Shown: positions 40,764-50,463 of the stretch, in pieces
How positions within the stretch are numbered: position 1 is the first letter of the stretch
Layout of the letters: each line of letters starts with the position of its first letter
Source of the DNA: Chitinophagaceae bacterium
GTDB taxonomy: Bacteria > Bacteroidota > Bacteroidia > Chitinophagales > Chitinophagaceae
DNA length: 64,000 nt
Reading direction: 5' to 3'
Assembly (NCBI GenBank): GCA_019638595.1
Contig: JAHBTJ010000005.1
Span: 282,168 to 346,167 of the forward strand
Position numbers and translations under genes: made by a program
The notes under the pieces: generated by a model
Seen by the model: only the letters and a program-made list of their open reading frames with translations
Told to the model about the DNA's origin: nothing
The model's database searches: none

Positions 40764-43700
40764 ATGCTTATGAACAAAAGGGGTTATTTATTTGGCAGGT
40801 TTGCAGGTCTCCTGCTTTCTACTCTTGTTTTTTTTCAACAGACAGCAACTGCACAGCGAATTACAGTCAGCGGCACCGTAAAAGATAAGGCCGGGGCTGC
40901 AATAGAAAATGCCAGCGTAAAGATCAAAGGATCTTCAGCAGGTACCGTTAGTGGTGCTGATGGCTCTTTTTCCATCAGCATTCCTTCTTCCGAAGCGGTT
41001 CTTGTAATAACAAGCGTTGGTTATGCTCCATTTGAGACCAGGATAGGAAAACAAACCTACATTGCTATTGAACTCACGCCTTTAGATGAAACCATGAGCG
41101 ATATCGTAATTGTAGGATACACGCAACAATCAAAGTCAAAAACTACCGCGGCGGTGGTTAAGATTGATCCCGATGAACTGAAAAATCGTTCCAGCCCTAA
41201 TCCCGTTCAGGCTATGCAGGGTAAGTTGGCCGGGGTATCCGTTCCAGTTAGCAACGGGCAGCCGGGCGCCGGGGTGAATAACATCATCATCAGGGGGGGG
41301 ACAAAACTGAACGTGTATGGATCTGGTTTGGGCAACAGTGGCGGAAATCCTGAAGGATCTTCAGACAATACCGGTCCCCTGGTAATTATTGATGGCGTAT
41401 TCCGGTCTATGAACGATATAAACCCTGATAATATAGAATCGCTCCAGGTGATGAAAGATGCCGCTTCTACTGCTATATATGGTGCAAGAGGCGCTAATGG
41501 AGTAATTGTAATTAAAACTAAGGGAGGTAAATACAATACCAAAATGAACCTTAGCCTCAATCATCGTACAACCTGGGAAACGCAGGCAAGAGATATGCAC
41601 TATGTGAATGCAGAAGACTACCTGCGGTTGGCGAGACTTACCGTTCAAAACACCCATGACCCGCTTGATAAAAACAATCTCCTCAACAATGCCGGGTTTT
41701 CGGCAGGTACGAGATTGTTTACAGCCCCGGGGCAATACGGGCGGCACGTATATACTACAGCGCTGTATGATAATCTTGTAGACATAGAAGGGCAGGCGTA
41801 TGTAGACAATCTTCTGGCAAATGGATGGCAAACAATGGATGATCCGCTTAATCCCGGAACCCGGCTTATTTTCCTGGACAACAAATACCAGGATAAATTG
41901 TGGAATACAGGAATATCGCAGGTGGAGAATCTTTCCGTTAATGGCGGCAGCGAAAATGCCAGCTATAACCTATCTGTGGGACATACAAATCAAAAAGGAG
42001 TTTTTGTTGGTACAGATTATAAACGCATTGATGTGTTAGGAAATTTCGGATTTAAGGTAGCTAAGAATTTTAAGCTGGACGCTATGATCAATTATCAGAA
42101 CGTTCGTCCGAATTATGTGGAAGCTTTCCAGAACGATCTTACCAGGGCAACAAGGGTTACGCCTTTATTAAGACTTTATAAAGATGACGGCAATCCAACC
42201 CCCGGAGAGAATTATTCTACACGAAACAGGTTCCATACGTTGAAATATGACGATCTGCGGATTAAAACAGAACGATTCATAGCAAGGATAGGAGGGGATA
42301 TAACTATTATGAAGGGATTGCACTATAAACCATCTTTTTCCTATCTGCTGGAAGATTATTCATACATGTTCATGCGTAAAGCAACGCCGCCGGACGAAGT
42401 ACAGCCTTCCCAGCAGCGGCAGAAAACGCAAAATGCCAGTAACAGGCGTCAGATCATGACGGACCAGATACTTCAATACGATTTTGAGCTGGGATCTTTG
42501 CACAATTTTACGGCACTGGCGGGCTTCAACTTTACACAAAATACAAATCGTAACATGAATATGGGATCGCAGCGTGCTACCAGCGATTACATTTACACTA
42601 TTAATGAACCCGTGACAACGGTAATTAACGGTGTAATTACACCCAATGTTACAAGCTTTAGTACCAGCCTTGGAGAAACAAGGTCCGCGAGCTATTTCGG
42701 GCAGTTGAATTACGATTATGACGGGCGGTATCTTTTGAGTGGCTCATTACGGTATGATGGTTTTTCCAATTTTGCCCCGGAAAACAAATATGCCTTGTTT
42801 CCGTCTGTTTCAGCAGGATGGAATATACATAAAGAATCGTTTTGGAAAGTACAGCCGGTCAGCATGTTAAAACTAAGAACCAGTTGGGGAAAAGCTGGGT
42901 TGAGTGACTTAAGTATTACGGATACCTATGGGGGGTACTCCGCCACACAATACGCATTAGGAGCCGGTATCCTCAGGGCTAATTTATCTAATCCCGGCCT
43001 TATATGGGAATCTACCGTTACAACAGATATAGGACTGGACGCCGGGTTCCTTGATAACCGGCTCACTTTGTCTTTAGACTACTATAATAAGCTCACTCAA
43101 AACCGGCTTGCATCCAAACCATTGCCGTCAGAAGCTCCTTTTGCTTCCATTGTATACAACAATGGGGAATTGCAGAACAGGGGATTTGAAGTTGAACTGG
43201 GCGCTACTGTTATTAGGTCCGGAGAATTTACATGGCGAACTAATTTTTCATTCGCGCTCAACAAGCAAAAAGTGACCAAACTACCCGATAATGGCCGGGA
43301 AAAGCACAGGCAGGGCGGCGATTTGATATACGATCCGGCCAGCAAGCAACTGATTGAGGCGGGCGGCATTGCCGAAGGAGAGCGACCTTATGCCTTATAT
43401 GCATACAAGGTGTTGGGTGTGTTTTCTACAGAAGCCGAAGCGCAGGAATGGAACAGCAGGATTAAAGATAACCTGGCTTCCCCCTCTGGAATTACTGCGG
43501 GTAAGCATGCGGGTGATTTTATTTTCGCTGATGTTAATGAAGATGGGGTAATAGATACCAAAGACCAGGTATTTATGGGATACAGGACTCCTGACAAAAT
43601 AGGAGGAATGCAGCATATGCTTACTTATAAAAGAATATCGCTGCGCATTGCAGTAGATTATGCTTTGGGGCATATGATAGCCAATGGTGCGCTTGCCCGT

Positions 43701-44129
43701 TCTATAGGTCAGGGGCGGGCGTTTAACGAAGGAGCTCCGGCAGAAATACTCGGCAATGATATATGGCAGAAGGAGGGCGATGCAGGCAAACGATATGCCC
43801 GTTTTTCTTTTGCCGACTTTGACTTTGGACAGCGCAATTATATCCGTTTGGCTACGCTTGGCAATAACAACTCATACGGCTCCGATGTGTCTGCAATGAT
43901 AGACAAAGGTGATTTCCTGGCATTAAGAGAGGTGACTATCGCTTATGACATGCCTGCTTCTGTTATGAAAAAGATCAGGTCTACGGGAATGAACATTTTC
44001 TTTAGCGTGAACAATGTAGCCTATCTCACCAAATATCCGGGTGTAAACCCTGAAACATATACTGGCTTTGACGCTTTAGGGTATCCAAGGCCAAGACAGT
44101 TTTCTTTAGGTGCAACACTTAATTTTTAA
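40764..44129 (+). CDS. SusC/RagA-family TonB-dependent outer membrane receptor
   Basis: The order in 1121 residues is: a signal peptide ending ATAQ (about residue 31), a carboxypeptidase-regulatory-like domain (ITVSGTVKDKAGAAIENASV, DGSFSISIPSSEAVLVITSVG), a TonB-box-like segment (SDIVIVGYTQQ), the plug (NPVQAMQGKLAGVSV, GANGVIVIKTKGG) and a beta-barrel ending FSLGATLNF. With the SusD partner it imports oligosaccharides through the outer membrane. Here the substrate is probably a sialylated glycan, from the genes that follow. Starts at 40764 and 40770 are both possible. Confidence 0.95.
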   Translation: MLMNKRGYLFGRFAGLLLSTLVFFQQTATAQRITVSGTVKDKAGAAIENASVKIKGSSAGTVSGADGSFSISIPSSEAVLVITSVGYAPFETRIGKQTYIAIELTPLDETMSDIVIVGYTQQSKSKTTAAVVKIDPDELKNRSSPNPVQAMQGKLAGVSVPVSNGQPGAGVNNIIIRGGTKLNVYGSGLGNSGGNPEGSSDNTGPLVIIDGVFRSMNDINPDNIESLQVMKDAASTAIYGARGANGVIVIKTKGGKYNTKMNLSLNHRTTWETQARDMHYVNAEDYLRLARLTVQNTHDPLDKNNLLNNAGFSAGTRLFTAPGQYGRHVYTTALYDNLVDIEGQAYVDNLLANGWQTMDDPLNPGTRLIFLDNKYQDKLWNTGISQVENLSVNGGSENASYNLSVGHTNQKGVFVGTDYKRIDVLGNFGFKVAKNFKLDAMINYQNVRPNYVEAFQNDLTRATRVTPLLRLYKDDGNPTPGENYSTRNRFHTLKYDDLRIKTERFIARIGGDITIMKGLHYKPSFSYLLEDYSYMFMRKATPPDEVQPSQQRQKTQNASNRRQIMTDQILQYDFELGSLHNFTALAGFNFTQNTNRNMNMGSQRATSDYIYTINEPVTTVINGVITPNVTSFSTSLGETRSASYFGQLNYDYDGRYLLSGSLRYDGFSNFAPENKYALFPSVSAGWNIHKESFWKVQPVSMLKLRTSWGKAGLSDLSITDTYGGYSATQYALGAGILRANLSNPGLIWESTVTTDIGLDAGFLDNRLTLSLDYYNKLTQNRLASKPLPSEAPFASIVYNNGELQNRGFEVELGATVIRSGEFTWRTNFSFALNKQKVTKLPDNGREKHRQGGDLIYDPASKQLIEAGGIAEGERPYALYAYKVLGVFSTEAEAQEWNSRIKDNLASPSGITAGKHAGDFIFADVNEDGVIDTKDQVFMGYRTPDKIGGMQHMLTYKRISLRIAVDYALGHMIANGALARSIGQGRAFNEGAPAEILGNDIWQKEGDAGKRYARFSFADFDFGQRNYIRLATLGNNNSYGSDVSAMIDKGDFLALREVTIAYDMPASVMKKIRSTGMNIFFSVNNVAYLTKYPGVNPETYTGFDALGYPRPRQFSLGATLNF

Positions 44130-44153
44130 TGATTGAATTTAAAAAACACGGAT

Positions 44154-45626
44154 ATGAAAAAAAACATTCTATATATAGCAATGGTTGCGGTGATAGCTTT
44201 TTTTGTAACCTCCTGTGAGAAAATACTGGAAGTAACTCCCCAATCGAGCATTACAGAGGAAAACTATTTTAAAAGCGAAGGAGATTTTGAACCCTATGTT
44301 ACAGGTATCTATACTTTTATGAGAACATTTCATAATAATGTTACCTATGGAATGGAGCGCGGAGAGGAGTTGATCTCTGCTTCTAATTCCCGGTTTGGGG
44401 TGGCCTGGAGCCAGATCATTACTCCTTCTTCAGGAGCAATTAATTATAACGATTGGTACAGGGCTATCGGGCATTGCAATTTGTTATTGACCCGCATTGA
44501 AAATTTTGATTTTACTACTAATCCTGCCGCCAAACCCAGGATCATGGCCGAGGCATATGCGCTGCGTGGTTATTTTTATTTTCATTTAACCCGTATTATT
44601 GGCGATGCACCGCTCATGCTCCAGGCTGTTGTAAATGATAATGTACCCTTGTTGCCAAGATCGCCCGCAACCAGCGTGGTTGCGCAGATCAATAGTGATC
44701 TTGACTCGGCCTTGTTATTATACAGGTCTATTCCGGATTACAACCTCACCGGCTTTACTTCCAAATACCGGTTTACCTACGGTTCAGTACAGGCGCTCAG
44801 GGCCGACGTGAAATTGTGGAGCGCAAAAGTATTATCGGGTGGGACGGCAGATTTGAACGCGGTTATAACCGCGATTGAGGAAGTGGAAAAAACAAATGCG
44901 TCATTGAATGCCGATTTCAGGAATGTTATAGGATTGAGGGCTGGTGCTAACCCGGAAGTAATATTAGCTGCTTACTATAACAGGGATGAAACCTCCAACA
45001 ACTATGTTATAAACGCTCTGCCGTTCCTCGCTATTATACAGGGAGCGCTCAATCTTGACAGCATACCCTATTGTGCAACAGCAAGCAATGGGCAGGGTGC
45101 CTACCAGATCAGTCTGGAATCGCGGGCCCTGTTTGCAGCACATCCGGAGGATAAGAGAATACCCTATACCTGGATCACGGAACGACAAAGCGATGGCCCG
45201 AAAATTTCGTGGATTACCAAATATCCCGGAACTAAATATGCGGAAGACAGGGTGCCCGACAACGACCTGATCATGTATCGCCTGGCAGATATTTACCTGA
45301 TGAAGGCTGAAGCCTACGCCGGCCTGGATGATCTTTCTTCGGCTATAGAATACCTGGAAAAAGTAAAGGCAAGGGCCGGTACAGGTGCATATACAGGCAC
45401 CGTTGATAAACAAAGTGTGGAAAGAGAAATACTGGATGAAAGAGGAAGGGAATTGTTCTTTGAGAATAAAAGATGGTATGATCTTGTTCGTTTTCATTTC
45501 GGAGGAACAATTGATGTATACGCCTATGTGCCTAATCTTGTCGGCAAAACAACTCCATTGTTTTGGCCACTCAATACAACAGTGTTGGCTAATAATGATA
45601 AACTTGAACAAACAGATGGTTATTAA
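44154..45626 (+). CDS. RagB/SusD-family nutrient-binding lipoprotein
   Basis: A lipobox (VIAFFVTSCEK, Cys21) is followed by the SusD pattern: LEVTPQSSITEENYFKSEGD, AYALRGYFYFHLTRIIGDAPL (TPR-like part), MKAEAYAGLDDLSSAIEYLEKVKARAG and REILDERGRELFFENKRWYDLVRF near the end. It caps the SusC receptor and binds glycan at the surface. The ATG at 44154 is used because the upstream TTG adds seven residues ahead of the signal peptide. Confidence 0.95.
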   Translation: MKKNILYIAMVAVIAFFVTSCEKILEVTPQSSITEENYFKSEGDFEPYVTGIYTFMRTFHNNVTYGMERGEELISASNSRFGVAWSQIITPSSGAINYNDWYRAIGHCNLLLTRIENFDFTTNPAAKPRIMAEAYALRGYFYFHLTRIIGDAPLMLQAVVNDNVPLLPRSPATSVVAQINSDLDSALLLYRSIPDYNLTGFTSKYRFTYGSVQALRADVKLWSAKVLSGGTADLNAVITAIEEVEKTNASLNADFRNVIGLRAGANPEVILAAYYNRDETSNNYVINALPFLAIIQGALNLDSIPYCATASNGQGAYQISLESRALFAAHPEDKRIPYTWITERQSDGPKISWITKYPGTKYAEDRVPDNDLIMYRLADIYLMKAEAYAGLDDLSSAIEYLEKVKARAGTGAYTGTVDKQSVEREILDERGRELFFENKRWYDLVRFHFGGTIDVYAYVPNLVGKTTPLFWPLNTTVLANNDKLEQTDGY

Positions 45627-45656
45627 CCGGCAATAACATTAATTATTATTCAGCTC

Positions 45657-46883
45657 ATGAAACTGCTTTATCAAAAGCGCTTTACAGCGTTTAAAATACC
45701 CTTTTGCGTTGTAGCAATGCTTATATCGGGTTACCTGCACGCGCAAAAAGCTTCTTTTTCAGATACAACGCTTTTATTTGAGCCCGACAGAGATGGGTAC
45801 ACGATGTTTCACGTACCCGCTTTAACCATTTCGGCTAAAGGTACCATACTGGCATTTGCAGAAGGACGCTACGGTAAGGGCAAGGATTGGGACGATATGG
45901 ATCTTTTAATGAGAAGGAGCATTGATAATGGTAATACCTGGGAGCCTTTTCGTGTGATCATTCCTTATACCAAAGGAAAGCCTACAAGTAATATAACACC
46001 TATAGCAGATAACAATGGTACCATCCATTTATTGTATCATGTTAACTATGCCAACGCTTACTATATACAATCGAAAGATGAAGGAATCAACTGGTCGAAA
46101 CCGGTTGAAATTACCGGGGTGTTCAATCAATTCAAAAAGGAATACGATTGGAAGGTGCTGGCGCCGGGGCCTGCGCATGGTATTCAAATGACCAATGGAC
46201 GTTTATTGGTACCCGTTTGGTTGTGTATACCTGATAAAAATATCCCCGGCGGCGATCACCGCCCCAGTTGTGTAGCTACTATTTACAGCGATGATCATGG
46301 TAAGACCTGGAAGAGAGGCGATATCATTACTGACAATGGTGATATAGCTACCAACGGTGATACTATTGTCAATCCTAACGAATCTATTGCTATTCAACTT
46401 ACCGATGGCAGGGTAATGATCAACATGCGTAATGAATCGCCGCTTAACAGGAGATTGATCAGCTACAGCCCGGATGGTGTTTCGGGTTGGTCTAAACCTG
46501 CCTTTGATATGGATTTGTTTGAGCCGGTATGTATGGCCAGTATCATCAGGGTGTCAGGCAGGCAACATAAGAAAAGCAGGATCATTTTTGTTAACCCGGA
46601 TAGCAGGGATAATACCATCCAGATAAGAAAGGGGCAACGGGTATATAAGCCCCGCGAGAATGTAACAGCCCGGCTTAGTTATGACGAAGGCAGCACATGG
46701 CCTGTTCATAAATCATTATTTCCCGGGGGATCAGGGTATTCCGACCTGGCAGTGGATAAAAAAGGAATGATTTATTGCCTCTATGAAATAAGGGACGGCG
46801 ATGACAGCGACTGGAAATACAGGGTGATTATACACCGGTTTAGTTTGGAATGGTTGACGGATGGCAAAGACTACTTTCATTAA
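45657..46883 (+). CDS. Exo-sialidase (BNR/Asp-box family)
   Basis: A signal peptide (residues 1-30, ending LHAQ) precedes a six-bladed sialidase fold. MFHVPALTIS takes the place of the FRIP catalytic-Arg region (His-Val-Pro, with no Arg), followed by FAEGRYGKGKDWDDMDLLMRRS with the catalytic Asp region. Asp boxes occur as SIDNGNTW, SKDEGINW, SDDHGKTW and SYDEGSTW. Later RMINMRNES and SYSPDGVSGW fit. The absent Arg in FRIP may indicate an altered specificity. It is the first enzyme after SusCD and would act in the periplasm or outside the cell. Confidence 0.85.
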   Translation: MKLLYQKRFTAFKIPFCVVAMLISGYLHAQKASFSDTTLLFEPDRDGYTMFHVPALTISAKGTILAFAEGRYGKGKDWDDMDLLMRRSIDNGNTWEPFRVIIPYTKGKPTSNITPIADNNGTIHLLYHVNYANAYYIQSKDEGINWSKPVEITGVFNQFKKEYDWKVLAPGPAHGIQMTNGRLLVPVWLCIPDKNIPGGDHRPSCVATIYSDDHGKTWKRGDIITDNGDIATNGDTIVNPNESIAIQLTDGRVMINMRNESPLNRRLISYSPDGVSGWSKPAFDMDLFEPVCMASIIRVSGRQHKKSRIIFVNPDSRDNTIQIRKGQRVYKPRENVTARLSYDEGSTWPVHKSLFPGGSGYSDLAVDKKGMIYCLYEIRDGDDSDWKYRVIIHRFSLEWLTDGKDYFH

Positions 46884-46918
46884 TTTTTTTTCAAACAATT
46901 TGAATTAAATAAAATACT

Positions 46919-47851
46919 ATGACTAAAGTTCGTGGGCTGATAGCAGCGACGTTTACCCCCTTTAACCAGGATGGTTCTGTAAATTTTGAAATGATCCCAA
47001 CGTTGGTAGAAAAGTTGATAGAGGATGGATTGCAAGGCGTTTTTATTTGCGGAAGCAATGGTGAAGGTCCTAACATGTCTACGGAGGAGCGAATGCAGGT
47101 AGCCGAAACTTTCGTGAAGTCATCTGGAAAACGTTTACAAATTATTGTTCATGTAGGGCACAGTAGTATACAGGAAGCCAGGAAACTTTCGGCTCACGCC
47201 GAAGAAATAGGGGCCAATGCTATTTCTTCCGTAGCAGCTTTTTATTTTAAACCTACTTCAGTAGCCAACCTGGCTGAATCCATGGCACAGATAGCTTCTG
47301 CGGCGCCAACGCTTCCATTTTACTATTATCATATCCCTCATCTTACCGGCATGGCTATGGATATGATTGAATTTTTGAATATTGCCCAGGACTTAATACC
47401 CAACCTTGCAGGTATAAAATATACTGCCGCTACTATTAATGAATATCAATCTTGTCTGCATTATCAAAACGGAAAATTCAATATCCTGTATGGGTTTGAC
47501 GAGTTGTTACTGCCCGCATTGTCTGTTGGGGCTATAGCTGCAATAGGAAGCACCTACAATTTCGCGGCGCCGGTGTACCTGAAAACGATTGAGCTGTTTG
47601 AGAAAGGAGACATTAAAGGAGCAGAAGAAAACCATTTTTTTATGGTAGGCGCCATCAGGATTTTCGTAAAATACCCACCCATACCCGCTCAAAAAGCCAT
47701 CATGAAAATGCTGGGATGGGATTTAGGCCCCAGCAGGTTGCCACTCCAAACCCTGAATGAAACAGATTACAGTAATTTATATAATGCCTTGCAGTCAATA
47801 TCCTTTTTTGAAAAGGTTCCGGTAAGAACATCTCAACCTTCACATAAATAA
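46919..47851 (+). CDS. N-acetylneuraminate lyase/DapA-family aldolase
   Basis: The 310-residue TIM barrel has GVFICGSNGEGPNMS (the GxxGE carboxylate-binding loop), YYYHIPHLTG (catalytic Tyr) and AGIKYTAATINEY, with the Schiff-base Lys in GIKYT, typical of sialic acid lyases. It would split N-acetylneuraminate or a relative into N-acetylmannosamine and pyruvate. It is preceded by a sialidase and followed by the mutarotase-transporter fusion, which supports this substrate. Confidence 0.87.
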   Translation: MTKVRGLIAATFTPFNQDGSVNFEMIPTLVEKLIEDGLQGVFICGSNGEGPNMSTEERMQVAETFVKSSGKRLQIIVHVGHSSIQEARKLSAHAEEIGANAISSVAAFYFKPTSVANLAESMAQIASAAPTLPFYYYHIPHLTGMAMDMIEFLNIAQDLIPNLAGIKYTAATINEYQSCLHYQNGKFNILYGFDELLLPALSVGAIAAIGSTYNFAAPVYLKTIELFEKGDIKGAEENHFFMVGAIRIFVKYPPIPAQKAIMKMLGWDLGPSRLPLQTLNETDYSNLYNALQSISFFEKVPVRTSQPSHK

Positions 47852-47880
47852 CAGGTGTATTACCTGCATATATAAATGGC

Positions 47881-50454
47881 ATGCGGACAATAAAATTATT
47901 ATTAGCGGTTATATTCTTTTTACCTATGAGTAATAAAGCCCAGGATCAGCAATATTTTGACTGGAGTACCTTACCCTCTTTTCCTGATAAAGATGGATGG
48001 GCAGGGTCGTATGTAGGAGTAAGTAACGGAGCCCTGCTTATTGCAGGCGGCACCAATTTCCCGGATAATACAAGGCCCTGGAATAATGGAAAAAAAACAT
48101 GGTATTCAAAAATCCTGGCGCTTGAAACAGCAGATGGCAAATGGATAGAAGCGGGTGTATTGCCCAAAGCAATGGGCTATGGTGTAGCGTTAAGTTATAA
48201 TAACGGTTTGCTTTGCCTGGGTGGGGGTGATGCACAACAAAATTACGCGGATGCTTTCATACTCAAATACCAGGCAGGCAAAGTAGAAACGGTGAACCTG
48301 CCGGATATGCCAGCGCCTTTGATCAACGGTTGTGGTGTAATAGTTAAAGATGTTGTATTTATAGCAGGCGGTATTAAAACCCCTGCAGGGAAAACTGAAA
48401 AAATATTCTGGAGTCTCGATCTTTCCGAACCGAACAAAGGTTGGAAAACACTGGCGGATATACCGGGAGCCTCCCGTATGCTGGCAACGGCTGGTACAGC
48501 AGATGGTAAAGTATATATTTTTGGAGGAGTGGAATTAATGAATGAGCCGGGAGATAGCGTACTTCAACGCAACTACCTGAAAGATTGCTATGAGTATACT
48601 ATCTCATCAGCAAGTTGGAAAAGGATACAGGATCTCCCGAACCCGGTAGCTGCGGCACCTACGCCCGCTTATAATGCCGGGCAATCTCACCTGATGTTGT
48701 TTGGCGGTGATGATGGAAAAAATGCTGCTAAGGTTGCGCTGCTCAAAGATGAACACCCTGGATTTCCCAGCGACATACTCGCGTACAACACAATAACCGA
48801 TACATGGTCCGTTACCGGTACAATTCCGGTTGATAAAAAAGGGGATGCTGTGAGTAATCCTCACAATAGTGTATACGCTCCCGTTACTACTCCACTCGTT
48901 GTGTGGAATAACAAAATAATATTGGCGGGCGGCGAGGTTCGTCCCGCGGTCAGAACCAATAAAGTACTGGTGGCATCACCACAACAACCTAAAGGGAATT
49001 TTGGGTGGCTCGACTGGTCTGTCATCGGGTTGTATTTTCTGGCAGTAATTGGCATCAGCATATATGTTTCAAGAAATATGGGGGACTCTACCAGCGATTT
49101 TTTCCTGGGTGGACAAAAAATTCCCTGGTGGGCTGCAGGGTTAAGCATATTTGGCTCTAAGTTAAGTGCGCTTACTTTTATCGCCATACCGGCAAAAGCG
49201 TATGCTACCGATTGGGTATTTATTATGAATAACGTTATGATATTGGTGGTAGCACCTATTGTAACCATGTTCTACCTGCCTTATTTCAGAAAATTAAAAA
49301 TCACCAGCGTATATGAATACCTGGAGATACGGTTTAGCCGGAATGTAAAACTTTTGGGCAGCCTGACATTTGTGGTATTTCAACTTAGTCGCCTGGGAGT
49401 AGTAATATATTTGCCTGCATTGGTTTTAAGTACGGTAACCGGCATCAACATTTTCACCTGCATTATAGTTACCACTTTAATTACAACCGCATACAGTGTG
49501 GCCGGTGGTATTGAAGCCGTGGTATGGACAGAAGTAATGCAGGTATTTGTATTGCTTGGCGGAGCGTTGGCAGGCTTGCTGTTTATAAGTAACCATTCTG
49601 AGGGCGGCTTTAGTGGATTATTGTCAGAAGCCTATACCCATGATAAATTTAAAGTGGCTAACCTGGGTTGGAGTATTTCGCAACCTGTGCTATGGGTAGT
49701 TGCCGTTGGCGCGTTTCTTACTAACCTTGTAACATACACTTCAGACCAGGTAGTGGTACAACGCTATCTTACTACTTCTACCGAAAAAGAAGCAAGACGT
49801 TCCATTTATACAAATGCTTTAATGGTAATACCAGCTTCACTGATATTTTTTGGTGTAGGTACAGCCTTGTGGGTGTATTTCAGGCAACACCCGCAGCAAC
49901 TCAACCCACATGGAAGAATAGACGATGTTTTTCCCTGGTTCATTTCACACGAGCTGCCTTCGGGCCTTTCAGGTTTAGTTATAGCAGGATTGTTTGCAGC
50001 TACTATGTCTACCATCAGTTCCAGCATGAATTCAATAGCAACGGTGGTAACAACAGATTTTTTTAAACCTTTCAGAAAAACAGCAACCGATAAAGAAAGT
50101 CTTCGCTTTGCAAAATGGTTTACCGTGTTGCTTGGTTTGGGTGGCTGTTTGATAGCCATTTACCTGGTGTATCTTCAAAATGCTTCTATCTGGGATCAAT
50201 ACCTGAAAATAATAGGATTGTTCGGCGGCTGCTTAGCTGGTATGTTTATGGCAGGCATATTTTTTAAAGGCATCAACAGTACAGGCATATTGGTTGGGTT
50301 TTTCATCAGCAGCATAGCGCTGTATTTTATTCAGCAATCAGAAGCTATTAATTTCTTTTTATATCCTGTATTCGCGGTAATTGGATGTGTACTAACCGGA
50401 TATATTTTCAGCCTGTTATTTCCGGGTAATAATAAAACCTTATCGAAAATTTAA
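47881..50454 (+). CDS. Sialate mutarotase (Kelch) - Na+/solute symporter fusion
   Basis: Residues 1-21 are a signal peptide. Residues 25-365 form a Kelch propeller of the cyclically permuted N-acetylneuraminate mutarotase type (GALLIAGGTNFPD, LLCLGGGDAQQNYADAFIL, VFIAGGIKTPAG, VYIFGGVELM, KIILAGGEVRPAV). Residues 375-857 are a sodium:solute symporter with about 13 helices (FFLGGQKIPWWAAGLSIFGS, VAGGIEAVVWTEVMQVFVLL, GLVIAGLFAATMSTISSSMN). The fused protein would convert sialic acid anomers in the periplasm and import them, doing the work of NanM plus NanT. Confidence 0.9.
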   Translation: MRTIKLLLAVIFFLPMSNKAQDQQYFDWSTLPSFPDKDGWAGSYVGVSNGALLIAGGTNFPDNTRPWNNGKKTWYSKILALETADGKWIEAGVLPKAMGYGVALSYNNGLLCLGGGDAQQNYADAFILKYQAGKVETVNLPDMPAPLINGCGVIVKDVVFIAGGIKTPAGKTEKIFWSLDLSEPNKGWKTLADIPGASRMLATAGTADGKVYIFGGVELMNEPGDSVLQRNYLKDCYEYTISSASWKRIQDLPNPVAAAPTPAYNAGQSHLMLFGGDDGKNAAKVALLKDEHPGFPSDILAYNTITDTWSVTGTIPVDKKGDAVSNPHNSVYAPVTTPLVVWNNKIILAGGEVRPAVRTNKVLVASPQQPKGNFGWLDWSVIGLYFLAVIGISIYVSRNMGDSTSDFFLGGQKIPWWAAGLSIFGSKLSALTFIAIPAKAYATDWVFIMNNVMILVVAPIVTMFYLPYFRKLKITSVYEYLEIRFSRNVKLLGSLTFVVFQLSRLGVVIYLPALVLSTVTGINIFTCIIVTTLITTAYSVAGGIEAVVWTEVMQVFVLLGGALAGLLFISNHSEGGFSGLLSEAYTHDKFKVANLGWSISQPVLWVVAVGAFLTNLVTYTSDQVVVQRYLTTSTEKEARRSIYTNALMVIPASLIFFGVGTALWVYFRQHPQQLNPHGRIDDVFPWFISHELPSGLSGLVIAGLFAATMSTISSSMNSIATVVTTDFFKPFRKTATDKESLRFAKWFTVLLGLGGCLIAIYLVYLQNASIWDQYLKIIGLFGGCLAGMFMAGIFFKGINSTGILVGFFISSIALYFIQQSEAINFFLYPVFAVIGCVLTGYIFSLLFPGNNKTLSKI

Positions 50455-50463
50455 GTTCATTAC

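Noticed and set aside
44964-45611. 215-residue - strand frame in susD
   Set aside because: It is antisense to the conserved C-terminal half of SusD.
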